Source: Papaver somniferum | Taxonomy: Eukaryota; Streptophyta; Magnoliopsida; Ranunculales; Papaveraceae | Direction of reading: 5' to 3' | Assembly (NCBI RefSeq): GCF_003573695.1 | Contig: NW_020621936.1 | Location: 4,278,001-4,342,000 of the forward strand | Length of the DNA stretch: 64,000 bases | In this document: positions 21,696 to 34,217 of the stretch, in pieces | Layout of the letters: every line of letters starts with the position of its first letter | How positions within the stretch are numbered: the stretch's first letter is position 1 | Program-made: the position numbers and the translations under genes | The notes under the pieces: generated by a model | What the model saw: the letters and a program-made list of their open reading frames with translations, nothing else | Told to the model about the DNA's origin: nothing | Databases searched by the model: none

Positions 21696-22952
21696 CTTTT
21701 GTTCTTGCGATAGGATGACAACACAATAATATTCCTCCCAGAAAGATGCGAAGAAAAGGAGAAGAGGATGCGGAACTTGAGGTAACGAATTTGTTAGTTA
21801 ATCGTTTTCCTGTTTAAGAAAAGCCTAATTTTATTACATATATTTTGCTTTTGCTTAAAAAACTTTCGGTACAATTGATGTTTATTCCATTTTTTTTGTG
21901 TGTATGGATGTGTGTGTGATTCAATTGTTTCCGGATAAGAAAAACTATTGTTATCTTGCTTTATTGTTTGGTATCAATTGTTTAGACTTAACGAAATTTC
22001 GGTGCAATTGCGGTGCTTTAATGTCTATGTTTGTTTCAATTGCTTCCGGTTAAGATAAATAATTATGCAAGTTGATTTATTTGGTTTGTATGAATTGTTT
22101 ATGGCTTAACAAAAAAAATCGGGATCATTTGTTTAGTCCAATTCGATTCCGGATAAGAGAAACTAAGTTAATTTTGATCTTAGTTAGACTTATCAAAGTG
22201 GAGGATTCGGTTATTCAAGTCTAACCGAATGCCTTAACAAGAAATAGTAGTTAACTAACCTAGTACTTTTCTTGTTTAAAGTGAAAGTTCTAAGTTATTG
22301 TTCGAATAATTAGAACCTGATGAGAAAAATAGAGTTAATTCTGATCTTTATTTTGGTCTTATCAAACAAGCGATTGTATTTGTACAATCGGTTTAGCAAA
22401 AGAACTAAGATGCTTAGTCAATTTTTAATTTGCTAAACTATTTGGGAAAATTGCTTCAGAATCTAAAATGGTATGTGAAACCTTTGTACTTAACTCTTGT
22501 AGGTTATGCAAGTATTTTATATTTGTAAGATCCTTTCGGTGTGTCTTTATTTGCTCGTACCTTTGTCATTTTGTGACAAAAAGGGGGAGAAATATATGGA
22601 GTAAACAAGTGATGTGATTCACTAAGGAAAGGACAATGGTGCTAAAACGTTATATCTAACGAAAGAGTAAATCATTGACTAAGGGGGAGAAACATATCAT
22701 ATGATGATTTGTAGTTATATGGACTACAAGAGGAAATAAAAAAGATGTGCAGATTGAAAATCTACCTATCTCACCTTTAGGGGGAGTATTAGCTTTGTTA
22801 TTATAATGTCAACAACGACATTTATGGATTGAATATATGCAGGTTATTGTGTTGTTGAAACTTGGAATCAAGAGTATGTATAATGAATTCTTGTAATTTG
22901 TTTATCCATATGATGTAAGAGTTTTGTCACTAAAATTGACAAAGGGGGAGAT

Positions 22953-25794
22953 TGTTAGAGCATTGCTCGGTTGAACCCACCAAGCATTGGTATGTCAAGT
23001 TTGGTTGTCATATTTTAGTGAACCAAAATTCATTTAAAGAGTCGCTTGATTATTTACTAGAGTCAACTTCATATAGGTTAGCTAGAAAGTTATTAGGATA
23101 CGAGACTTACAAGTATTACTCGAAGACTTGAAGAATGTGAAGAAGTAAAGAGCTACATAGACGATATCATCCTTCCTATTGAGGTTAGTAATATTTTGAC
23201 TTGAACTGATTCATTCCTAACATATCTTTCAAGTCGTGCTATATTGAAAACATAATTACTAAGCTGTGAATGATTAGACTCTAGTTAGACGTAGTATTAA
23301 GGAATTATAATACGAAGTATAACACCTATCTTTTAAACTTCGTATATAAGACATCGACATAATCGTATGAATGTTATTATGATTATGTATGGGTATGGAC
23401 GAAGATTTCGTCCCAGGAAACAATGTTTTACATTCGTTTAAAGGAAGTACAATTTATAAACTTGTTTTGTGAATCGAAAGGGAAATCACTAGGCTTATTG
23501 GTATTGTTATTCATTGCAAATGTTTGGATTACCAATATGTGTGTTTAGTATAACCGCTCATAAATTGTCTATGTATCTTGGTAAAACTATTCACAATGCC
23601 TGACTTATGTATCAGTATGAATTTTATTAATGAAACCAATTTTAAGTAAACACCTGAGATGGTATGATCGATATTTGTAATTGGTGTGACCATTCCTAGT
23701 CATTGGGTAACCGATCTTATAACTTGGTGGGACTAATCACAATATGTTTAATTGATCCTTGTAGTAGGTTAACAAGTTTTAGTAATTGGTTTAACCGATC
23801 CTATAACTTGTGCAACCGATCACAAGTAATACCATGAGATAGTGGTAACCGATCCTGATACTTAGTTAGCCATTTTATGGAAACTAGTGTAACCGGTCCT
23901 AGCAGCCACTTGGAGGTAGATTCGAACTTTGTGTTTGGTAGAACCATTAAACCCATGAATGGTGATTGAATGTTTTTGATCAATCACATAGTTCTTGAAA
24001 ATCAGATGAACTAATTCTAAACTTGTTTGGAAGTGTGGAAAATCGGTTCCAAGATTGTAAATATGAAAAAGGATTTACAAAGTAAAGATGTCGACATACT
24101 TTGAACATGTGCAGTGATTCTTATCTATTATTGTTCAAAGATATTCCTTAATAGCTAAAGGAGAATCCCGGATCGAAATAAATTGAGAATCTTTTAATTA
24201 AGGTTTTTAATTTTATATACTTTTAATTTCCAGAAATTAAATGCATATCTTTAGAAAATAAAAATTGGTAATGTGCATTTACTAATTGGAGATTTTTTTC
24301 TGATATTTCGGTCAATATTTGGACAGAGCATTTCCAGGAATTATGAAAACCGATTTTGGATTTATTGCATATCTTTGAGAATATTAGGTTTTGGAAATTC
24401 CTTGGTGTCCAAACTTCCTTGGTCTATAAATATTGAAGTTTGCATTTTGAGAAAACTAATCCTCAGAGCCAGCATAACTACCTAGTTGTGTTGTTACTGG
24501 TGGAGCCGTCTATTCGGAGAGGAAAGTACCCTAATTAGGAGAAATCTCTTACGACCGCTCGTTTTAAAGACTTCTTTGGGATTGAGAAGCTCTACGAGTA
24601 CCGTTGGTGGGAAACTAGATAGTTGCAGTTTATTATTAGTTTTTGATTGATTTGATTGACTAACGGTTGTTGAACTTTGATTTCACCTAGTTTGTTTATG
24701 CTTGAGAATCTTCTCTTCTGATATAAGATTCACTCAAACTAGATCGAAGTATCAACGAGGATCTTTAGACTGTTTATAGACCTAAAGAAGTCTTGTGATA
24801 ATCCATCGTTAACAGACTCCGTTCTGTGTGTGATTGATCACAAGAGATTCAAGTTGTTTGTGTGCAGGTGTTTATTGAAGATCTAAGAAGATTTGAAGAC
24901 AAAGAAGATTTCTTATTTGAGTTCATAATCTTTGGTGTACACAAAACTTGATCGGCTGGGGATCCAACTATAATCGGTTTATCTTTTGATAGATTGGATT
25001 GATTAGTTGCGTAGATAGGCATCAATACATTTCTTTGTGATTCATAGTATTGATTGCATAGTCTAAACAATTACTTTGGTAGTTGTTAAATAGATTGATC
25101 TAAGAACCCGACAAAGGAGTTTATTGGTTAAACGGAAGAGCCTTTTGTCAAACTCATATCACGTTATTTGGAAAGAGTTGTTACCGAACAGATTTTTTGT
25201 TCCATTACTTTTTGGAATACGAACCAAAGAAATTGTTCCAAGTGCGTGACTCATTGCAAGTTGGAGGCGCAGGGATACTGAGGGAACTAGGTGAACTATA
25301 TGTTTAGTTGCTTGGTCTCAACTATACGAAGTTGGTTTAGATTTTATATAACGCCTTAATTCTGAGAGTATTCAATTCTGGATAAGGTCCCGGGGTTTTT
25401 CTGCATTTATGGTTTCCTCGTTAACAAATCTTGTCGTGTCTTTTACTTTTCTATTTCCGCAATTATAATTGATTTATTATAATTAGAAGTAAAATACACA
25501 AATGTTAATTCCTAATTACTTGATAGCAATCCTATAATGTTTGGTTAAGTCCGAACCTATTATCAAGTAATCATACTTTGTTTTCGTATTGTCTCGATCT
25601 TGTATCCGTAGTCAATCACACAAGTTATGTTGTTGTCGTATTGTCTCGATCTCGTATCCATAGACGATCGCATGAAGTGTGAACCGATTTTTTGTATTGT
25701 CTCAACTCAGTCCATAGACAATCACTTTCGGAGAAAGGACTTATAGGTGGAAAAGTTTTATATTGAGGTACATTTGGGTACCCTCGTCTTTTCA
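22953..25794 (+). mobile_element. Family-B LTR, copy 1
   Basis: The LTR starts TGTTAGAGCATTGCTCGGTT immediately after a polypurine tract and ends CCCTCGTCTTTTCA (2842 bp). The body differs from family A after the first 30 bases but matches the LTR start at 62953. It has a cluster of degenerate 20-25-bp repeats built on TAACCGATCCT / TGTGACCGATCAC (about 23670-23910) and a TATA box (TATAAATATT, 24425-24434). It should be the 3' LTR of the family-B element; no 5' LTR is present. The sequence following it is family-A internal DNA, not a primer-binding site. Confidence 0.82.
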
Positions 25795-26596
25795 GGTTCT
25801 CTTGTGGTTAATTTAATTGAGATTTTGGATACAAATTCATATTCTTATGTGATTTGTTAATGTCCAAAGAAATCCTTCTTTTCTTGTGAAAGTAAGGTCT
25901 CTCTTGTTGTTCTTTCGGGAATGACATTTAATGGAGGAGAGTACTTAATTGAACTTGTGCTTAATTGCCAAATCTTTTTGGCGAGTGCGGTTGTGGAATA
26001 TTACAGGGGTTATCTTGTATCTTTATAAACTCCTTGATGAATGCATTTAGTTTCGACTATATGATTGCATCTAAAAAGTTGATATGTACTTTCTTTTGGT
26101 CATGAAGTATCTCTATGGAAATTTCGTTAGGATCCTACTAGTTTTCATACCTTTGCCAATTTTATTGACAAAAAGGAGGAGAATTAATGTGTAGTTCACA
26201 CTACAAATACATATGGTTTTCGGATCATTATGTAAGGGGGAGTGAATTTCATGTGAGATAAAGTATTGACTAAGAGGGAGTGATACATATCACCATAGTA
26301 TTGTTGTCGAAGTTGTGATACAATTGATCTTTGATATTGTGTAATAATACTATGACACTGTGTGACAATGATTGGGAGCTATTGTTTTCTCATTGTTATG
26401 GCTACGGATCTTCGACAACGATGATGTTGAATTGAATACCTTTGGAATCATTGGAGTACTTGGAAGTGACGAAGATTTCGAGTAATGTTGAAGAACCAAG
26501 GAGATCAAGCATGTGGATGAGAAGCTGCAAAGTGTATTTATTTTGTATTCCATATGTATTGATAGGTTTGTCACTAAAATTGACAAAGGGGGAGAT
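25795..26596 (+). mobile_element. 3' end of a family-A internal region before LTR 5
   Basis: From GGTTCTCTTGTGGTTA this matches internal region 2 from about 12252 to 13059, including PPT-like boxes at about 26172, 26235 and 26273 and the genuine AAAGGGGGAGA at about 26586-26595. No gene. It is presumably the tail of the outer element whose 5' part is internal region 1. Confidence 0.82.
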
Positions 26597-28983
26597 TGTT
26601 TGAGCACTGCTCGGTCGAACTCGCAAGCGTTGCTATCTCAAGCTTGTTTGTCAAGTTTAATTGCAAAAACTATAAGTCTTGATTTCTAGTCTACTTATAG
26701 CTAAGTCTCGGACTAGGATAGTAAGTGTAGTTGAGCTCTAGACTCCACATCGTTCATCATGCAAAGACGAAGAACTACTCAAGGAACTGGTGGAACTTCA
26801 TCGACAAAAAGGTATGTGGAGACTTGAACTTATCTATCACTCAAAAGTCAATCTATTCTATCTCCTATCTTGAGACAAAAGTCTTATTGCTATATAGACT
26901 TCGATTATACACATTTGCTATTTCGAGCCAAGTTTATCTCGCTTATCTCTTTTTCGAAATATGTGTTCGTAAGCTTTCGCTTTGGCCAAGTTCATCTTTA
27001 CTCGTGACGAAAGTCATGTTGTATTTCAATAACTTGAAAATCGCTTTGATGAAAAATAGTTTGTTAATAACAACTATATAACATCCTCTAAGAATGTTTC
27101 AATGGTTGAAATGGGACTTTAGAATATATAACCTTGAATAAATATAAACATTGTATGTGAACTCATACTTGTGTAAGTCCAAAATCCTTGAACCAAAGTA
27201 TGCGTACTTTACTGGTTTAGGATGACCGAAACCAAGTCCGCGTACCTGTACGCGTACTGTCGGAAGTTCACATTCCGTGAATTTCTGTTGGAGTTTGTGA
27301 ACCAAAAACAAGCTCGATCCGGGTACTTAAGTATGTGTACCCGTATGCGTACTTAAGTGGGTTATTTTCTAAAAACGGTGTATTCGTGAACTAAGACATT
27401 TATATATTAAGGAATGCAATCTTTGCATACCGTGGCTATAATGTTCATGAATCGATTCGAGTGAATCAAAATCTTTTTTACTTCAATTGTGTCTTGTATA
27501 CCTTTATGAGATCTAAGCAATTGGAAACTCTCTAACTAGTTCATTTGAGTCATTTGAACTAGTTATGGTAAAGATGAATAAGGTTGATATGAAAGTCTCA
27601 TATGGCTAACCATTGGTTAGTTATTGTTGAACCAACTAAGTGTACACGTTTAGGTACGGTTACTTAAACCTAAATGAAGTTACATTTCATTTGTGTATGA
27701 CAAGCTAAGTTCGATCTAACGGTTGAAAGATATTAGATTGAATCTAGTCAGGTTTTCATCTAACAATGAATATTAAATGCTTTGTTACCAAGGTAACTTA
27801 GATTGCAAACCTTGATTTGGAGACTATATAAAGGAGAACTCTAGCAACTGGGAAACCTAATCCCCATACCTTCTGTGTGATACTAGTTGTATAAGCTAGA
27901 TTCGATTCTCCTTTAACCTTAGGTTTTTCAGGAAATCCTATAGGTTAACGACTTGAAGACTTCATTGGGATTGTGAAGCTAGACCCAACTATTTTCTTTG
28001 TAGTTGCGTGATCTGATCTTGCTGTTTCTATCGTATTTGAGTACAATCGTAGGATTGGCTTGAGATTAATTTCTCCGATAGGCAAGATAGAAATGTGGTC
28101 ACAAACACCTTCGTCTCATCATTTGTGATTCCACAATATCTTGTTTCGCTAGTCGATTAAGATTATTGTGAGGAGATTGATATTTCTAGGTTGTTCTTTG
28201 GGAATATAAGTCCGGTATATCAATTGGGTCTTGTTCACCTTGATTGTTCACCTTGATTTATCAAAAGACGGAACAAAACTCATAGGTATTTCTGTGGGAG
28301 ACAGATTTATCTATTCCTATAGACTTTTCTGTGTGAGACAGATTTGTTTATTAAAGTCTTCGACTTTGGATCATAGTAACTCTTAGTTGTGTGTGAGATC
28401 AACTAAGGGAATCAAGTGCGTAGTATCCTGCTGGGATCAGAGACGTAAGAAGCGCAACTGTACCTTGGATCAGTGTGAGATTGATTGGGGTTCAACTACA
28501 GTCCATACCGAAGTTAGTTTGTAGTAGGATAGTGTCTGTAGCGGCTTAATACAGTGTGTGTACAATCTGGACTAGGTCCCGGGGCTTTTGTGCCTTTGCG
28601 GTTTCCTCGTTAACAAAACTTCTGGTGTCTGTGTTATTTCTTTTCCGCATTATATTTTGTTATATAATTGAAATATCACAGGTTGTGCATTGAATCAATC
28701 AATTGGTAAATCCAACCTTTGGTTGTTGATTGAAATTGATTGATCCTTGAACATTGGTCTTTGGTACCGTTCAAGTTATTTCTCTTGTATTCAATCAGGC
28801 TCGCAGATTTCTATTTGTTTGAGTGGGGATTGAATCGAGAAATTGAGATATACCTCTTTGATATACTTTTTATTAAGATTGAGTCTGACTGTCTAGTTGA
28901 TTCTCTTAAAAGTGTATTGGAGTTAGTCCATACAGATTGCTAAGCGAAATATTGGGTGAGGTTGTTGTACCCCCACTTTTTCA
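26597..28983 (+). mobile_element. Family-A LTR 5 (subfamily A1), last LTR of the block
   Basis: Starts TGTTTGAGCACTGCTCGG after a polypurine tract and ends CCCCCACTTTTTCA (2387 bp). Palindromic motifs lie at 27197-27358 and the TATA box at about 27825-27833. It matches LTR 1 closely through the U3 region, including CCGCGTACCTGTACGCG. It is followed by AAGCT (28984-28988), the counterpart of AATCT before LTR 1. Confidence 0.92.
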
Positions 28984-29362
28984 AAGCTTACCAACACATA
29001 TATCGAGAAATATGTAAGAGAGTTAAATTCATCTTGAAATATCAAATGTGTATAATCGAAGTCTATATAGATATATGACTTTTGTCTCGAATAGGAGATA
29101 GAGTAGATAGACTTTTGAGTGATAGATGAGTTCAGGTTTCCACATACCTTTTGTTGATAAAGTTCCACAAGCTTCCCTTAGTAGTTCTTCGTCTTCAATC
29201 GATGAACTCCGTGAAGGATAATGCTCAACTACACTTTCTATCATAATCCTAGACTTAGCTATAAGTAGACTAGAAATCAAGACTTATAGTTTTGGCAACT
29301 AAACTTTACAAACAATCTTGAGATAGAAATGCTTGCGAGTTCAACCGAGCAGAGCTCTAACA
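28984..29362 (-). mobile_element. Family-A LTR, minus strand, 5'-terminal part of the interrupted host copy
   Basis: Reverse complement of the first 380 bases of the LTR, ending at ...GAGCTCTAACA (29362), the reversed TGTTAGAGC terminus. It joins 3684 when the block 3685-28983 is removed. It abuts LINE sequence at 29363, so the host element seems to have landed in or beside a LINE. Confidence 0.85.
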
Positions 29363-30585
29363 CTCATCTTATTCAGTGGAATATGGTTATGGAACCTATA
29401 TCTAGAGGAGGTTTAGGAGTATACAATCTTCAAATTATGAATCTTGTTATGCTAGCTAAATGGTGCTGGAGATATGGAGTGGAAAAGAATAGATTATGGT
29501 ACAAATAATTTCAGACAAGTATGGTATTGAATTTTCTTTTTGGATTCCAGAAAAAATAAAATCACCTTATGGAGTATCATGTTGGCGAGCAATTGCTGAT
29601 ACTAATGAGTTAATCTCAGCCAACTCTACATTGATCCTTCACTCTGGCAGGCAAATTTATTTTGGAATGGTTTTGGATTGGTTCACCTTCTTTGGATTCT
29701 ACTTTCCCTATCCTTTACATAATTTGTAGAGATAAACATGTTAGAGTCGCTAACATGGTCACAAAAAACGGTAGTTGGAGTTTTAATTTCAAAATAGTTT
29801 TATCTTAGAGAAGCTTTGGATTTCACTAATCTTCTTTTGATTGTTGGTGATAATCCTCCGGTTCTAGATGCTCTTTCAAACACTAGATGTTGGACTTTGC
29901 ATATTTCAGGTACTTTCAGTATTAAAACTCTTTATGCTCAGCTGGTTACAGATGATGGTGTATAATACTTCCCAGCTTCTTTTATATGGAAACATGAAAT
30001 ACCACCAAAAATTAAGTTTTTAGTATGGTGTTTGGTGTATGGAAAGCTTAATACAATCGACAGACTAAATAATAAGGGAATGGCAATCCAAAACTCCTGC
30101 ATTCTTTGCGGTAACTCTGAAGAATCCCAAGAGCACTTGTCCATACACTGTAAAATTGTTATTAGCAGAATCTGGCATTCTCTTTCACCTGGTGGAGCTT
30201 GGGCATGGATCTTTCCCAACTCTTTTTTGACTTTAGCTCAGGGTTGGGGTAAGAATTTCTTCTCTAACTCAGATAACTTGATCTGAGGTATGATTCTGGC
30301 AACAATTATTTGGGTTATCTGGCGAGAAAGGAATTGCAGAACCTTTGAAACTGACTACATCTTCAAGACTAATCTATACGTGATCATTGATATCAAATTT
30401 TTGGTACTTAGCTGGGCTGTTGCGGCGGGTAAGAGAGTTCATCTAAATTTTTCAAATGCAATTCATAATACCTGGGAAACCATATTCATGTAATTTTTTC
30501 CTTTCTTTTCCCATGCTATTGCCGGTAGTTTTGTTGTACATTCTTCTCTCCAATAAAATCTTCTCTTTCGATTGAAAAAAAAAAA
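29363..30585 (+). mobile_element. LINE (L1-type) 3' fragment with poly-A tail
   Basis: Several frames give the C-terminal part of a plant LINE ORF2: NMVMEPISRGGLGVYNL and LAKWCWRYG (after the polymerase), then FIWKHEIPPKIKFLVW, a CILCGNSEESQEHLSIHC zinc-binding motif (the RT zinc-binding domain, PF13966 type), and IIWVIWRERNCRTF. The frame is broken by several stops, for example at about 29506 and 29962. An AATAAA (30552-30557) precedes an 11-A tail (30575-30585). The endonuclease and RT core are absent from the window. It is a decayed fragment with no coding capacity. Confidence 0.85.
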
Positions 30586-30685
30586 GAATATCAAATATCA
30601 AAGGAAAATTACAACCCAACACAACTAAATAGTATAATAATCCTCCTTATCAAAGGAAAACATGTATAATACTAAATTGTATAAC

Positions 30686-33551
30686 AACCAAGTAGCCCTG
30701 GCAGAATAAGATCAACAACACACAACATTTTACACTCCACATGGCCTTTATTACTACACTAGAATGCCCTTTGGACTTCGAAACGCAGGGGCAACTTACC
30801 AGAGAATGGTCGATGCTATCTTCAAGTCATGGATTGGTAGTACCCTAGAAGTCTACGTTGATGACATGTTCGTAAAAAGTAGGCTGCGCAAAGATCACCA
30901 CCAGGACCTGAGATATATTTTCGAACCAATGAGGAAACATTACATGAAAGTAAATCCAGAAAAATGCACCTTCGGTGTCACCTCAGGGAAATTTCTCGGA
31001 TATCTGGTAACAAAAAGGGGTATTGAGGTAGACCCCGCGAAGATCAGGCCATAGTGGAAATGCCATCTCCGAAGAAATTAAAAGAAGTGCAAAAGCTCAA
31101 TGGATCCTTAGCAGCCTTGGGCAGATTTATTGCCCGATCCTCGGACAAATGCAAACATTTTTTCAATATTCTCAAAAAAGGGAGTAAGTTTGAATGGACC
31201 GCAAAATGCGAAGAAGCCTTCCAAAGAATCAAGGAATACCTGGCTTCAATTCCAATCCTACAGAAGCCTGATCCTGATGAGGTTTTGGCATTGTACATAG
31301 CAACGACAGAAGACGCAGTTAGCGCAGTGTTGGTCAAAACCAATACGAAGATAGAACAACCTATCTATTATGTCAGCAAGACCCTCAATTCTGCGGAAAG
31401 GAATTACACGAAGATCGAACAACTCATCCTGGCATTAGTATGGGCTACTCAAAAGCTGAGAACCTATTTCCTAACTCACTTCATCCGCGTCCCATGCAAA
31501 GCACCACTGGAAGCAGTCCTCAAAAGCGCGGGAAAAGTAGGTAGAATAGCCAAGTGGAACACCCACCTGGACCAATTCAACATCATTCATGAAATTCAAC
31601 ATTCCCAAAAATCCCAAGTATTGGCGGATTTCTTAGCAGACCTCCCCCTGGACAACGATGAAGAGATTAGGGGAATACCAGAAGCCGACGAGGAAAGCAA
31701 GGATCCAGTTGATGTCCTCGAACCCGCGAGTCAAAGACAATGGGAAGTCTTCGTTGATGGTTCCAAAAATAAGGAAGGGGCAGGAATAGGCATTGTCATC
31801 ACCACCCCAACTGGAGAAAGGATCGTACAGGCACTCAGGTTAGAATTCAAAGAGCATACTAACAACATCGTCGAATACGAGGCAGTCGTACATGCCCTCC
31901 GCTTGATAATAGAGATGGGGGTAACTGATGTAAGACTGACAAGTGATTCGCAGCTTGTCATACGACAAATAGGGCTCGAATACAATGTGTACGACGACAC
32001 CCTCTCAGCTTACATGGCCTTGGTCCAAACATTGGCATCACAAATTCCGAACATCAAGTTCCGGCACTTATGCAGAAGGGATCTCAGGCACGCGGATGCC
32101 CTAGCATATATATCATCCATGCTGAAGGACAAGATATCGAAGCTATCAAAATAACAAGGGTATACGAGCCTTCGATTGCATCACAATTTTCCTTTGCTAC
32201 AAATCAAGATACAGTGGAAGAAAATATCGAAGATCAGGTGGGAGAAGACATCCGTAACGATTTTGACGAAGAAGATATCCTGTCAAGAGCAAATCAAGAC
32301 GAAGATTTCACAACGAAGATGATTGGAGAATGATGATCCATGCGTTTCTCAAGGATGGAACCTTACCCGCGGATAAAAAACCAGGAAAATACTCTCCAAA
32401 GTAGGAAGATATGATCTTCGGGATGGGGTCCTGTACAAGAAATCTTTCCTCGGACCGTTACTACGTTGCTTATCCAGGAAAGAGGGGCATCGAATTCTAA
32501 ACGACATCCATTATGGTGACGCAGGGAATCATAGCGGCATGAGATCACTAGCCGACAAAGCAAAAATGCAAGGATATTACTGGCCCACAATGATACAAGA
32601 TGCTGCAAGAATGTCCCGACGATGTGAAGAATGTCAGCGTTTCGCCAAAAAGATACACGCACCAGCAACAACGTTGAATTCTGTGGATAGTCCGTGGCCA
32701 TTTGCAAAATGGGGCATAGATATCGTTGGGCCTTTCATCGAAGGATCAGGGAAAAGACGATTTTTGATAGTAGCCACGGACTACTTCAGTAAATGGGTGG
32801 AAGCCAAAGCCTTAGCCAGGATCAGAGACGTGGACGTGTTTACTTTCATATTCCAAAACATTATTTGCAGGTTCGGCATACCAGCGGAAATCGTGTCCGA
32901 TAATGGTAAACAATTACAGGGGAAAAACATAGACATGCTCTTCGACACTTTCAAAATAAGGAAAAACAAGTCCACCCCCATATACCCTCAAAGCAACGGA
33001 CAAGCGGAAGCTACTAACAAGACCCTCGCCCTTATCCTCAAAAAGCAATTAGACGAACACAAGGGGCGATGGTGTGAAACTACACAATGTATTATGGGCA
33101 TACAGGACAACACGAAGATCTGCCACTGGGGAGTCCCCATTTCTCCTCACTTATGGAGCTGAAGCAGTCATCCCAACAGAGATCCTCATGCCAACCACAA
33201 AGACCGAAGCATGGGAGAAAAATCTCACAACAGACATGATGTTAGAGAGACTGGACGACCTGGAAGAAAGAGGGAAGCAGCATTGCAAAAGATGGAAAAT
33301 TATCAACGGAGATTAGCGAGAGAGTACAAAAAAAGGTTAAGCTTCGAAATTTTGTAGAAGGGCAGTATGTGCTAAGAACAATCCCGCAGTATCAACGAGA
33401 GAAGAAATGGGGAAAGTTAGCACCTACATGGGGAGGACCTTTTATAATACACGACATTGCGGGAAACGGTTCCTACTATCTTCGCAATCTGAAAGGCGAG
33501 GTCCTCCGGCACCCTTGGAATGCTAAATGGCTCAAACCGTACTACCCATAG
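30686..33551 (+). pseudogene. pol: Tat-lineage pol remnant: RT - RNase H - second RNase H - integrase
   Basis: RT: FYTPHGLYYYTRMPFG leads to the YVDD catalytic box (about 30854-30865); a TAA lies upstream at about 30707. A one-base loss near 31050 shifts the frame. RNase H 1: about 31180-31640. Second RNase H (RVT_3 type): about 31740-32130, with all four acidic residues visible in FVDGS, EYEA, TSDSQ and HADALA. Integrase: an H...CEEC zinc region (about 32500-32640), then a core with D in GIDIVGP, D in VSDNG and E in GQAEA. The C-terminal part ends at 33551. Further frameshifts near 32150, 32330, 33075 and 33300 rule out function. Confidence 0.88.
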
Positions 33552-34217
33552 GAGCAGCGCAGCTTTGCATCTGCGTGAAGAATACCAGAAGAAGAAGGCA
33601 GCGTAACCGCTTTACATGTTTCTATCTCTGGACGAGGAGTAGCAGGCCTCAACCTATCAATCAAACAAACTTTTTGGGAAATCTTCAAGCAAACGAAATG
33701 GTCAAAAGGCCCGCTGGGTGAACGCATGTACATTACATAATAAATTAACAATATTGGGGAAAGTAGTTAATCTACAATCTCTCAGGGCTCCCCTATCAGT
33801 GTCTATGAGTGTAAGACCAGGGGGAAGGCACCCAGAAAGAGATACCCAACCAATTTTAAGGCAGCGGGTCGACGGAATGGGTGCATGTAAATATTTCAAA
33901 TAAGCATCCCATATCCTAGAACGCTGCCTCGGCCCCCACCGTTTGGGAATCCTCTGGCCCAGGATTCGCCAGCGGGGTGACAGGTCTCAAGACGATCACG
34001 AAGGTATTTACCTTCGGTGTCGCCCAAACACTCTCAACTTTTTACAAAGCAAGTTATTTCTAGTTTAACACTTCACAATACTTAAAATAAAATGAATTGA
34101 TAACGCAGGTATGCCAAAAGGATGATCCATTTCATAAAGAGTTGATTACAAGTTCAGCAAATAAGATAAAGCAGAAACACATCAAAAAATGATCCGAAAT
34201 TATATAATCAACAAGGA
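33552..34217. other. Spacer between pol and the antisense gene
   Basis: No gene is supported. It lies between the convergent 3' ends of pol (plus strand) and the antisense gene (minus strand). Small open frames here have no recognisable content. Confidence 0.6.

Larger units (their letters stand above)
20635..22952 (+). mobile_element. Family-B internal region (5' end missing)
   Basis: This unique stretch lies between LTR 4 and the family-B LTR. It contains one ORF (20887-21222), a (GTT)n microsatellite (about 21671-21695) and four PPT-like boxes: about 22579-22589, 22681-22690, 22779-22786 and 22941-22951. The last abuts the LTR. The final 40 bases match the end of family-A internal region 2 almost exactly, so the two families are related. 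No primer-binding site or gag-pol is visible. Confidence 0.65.
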
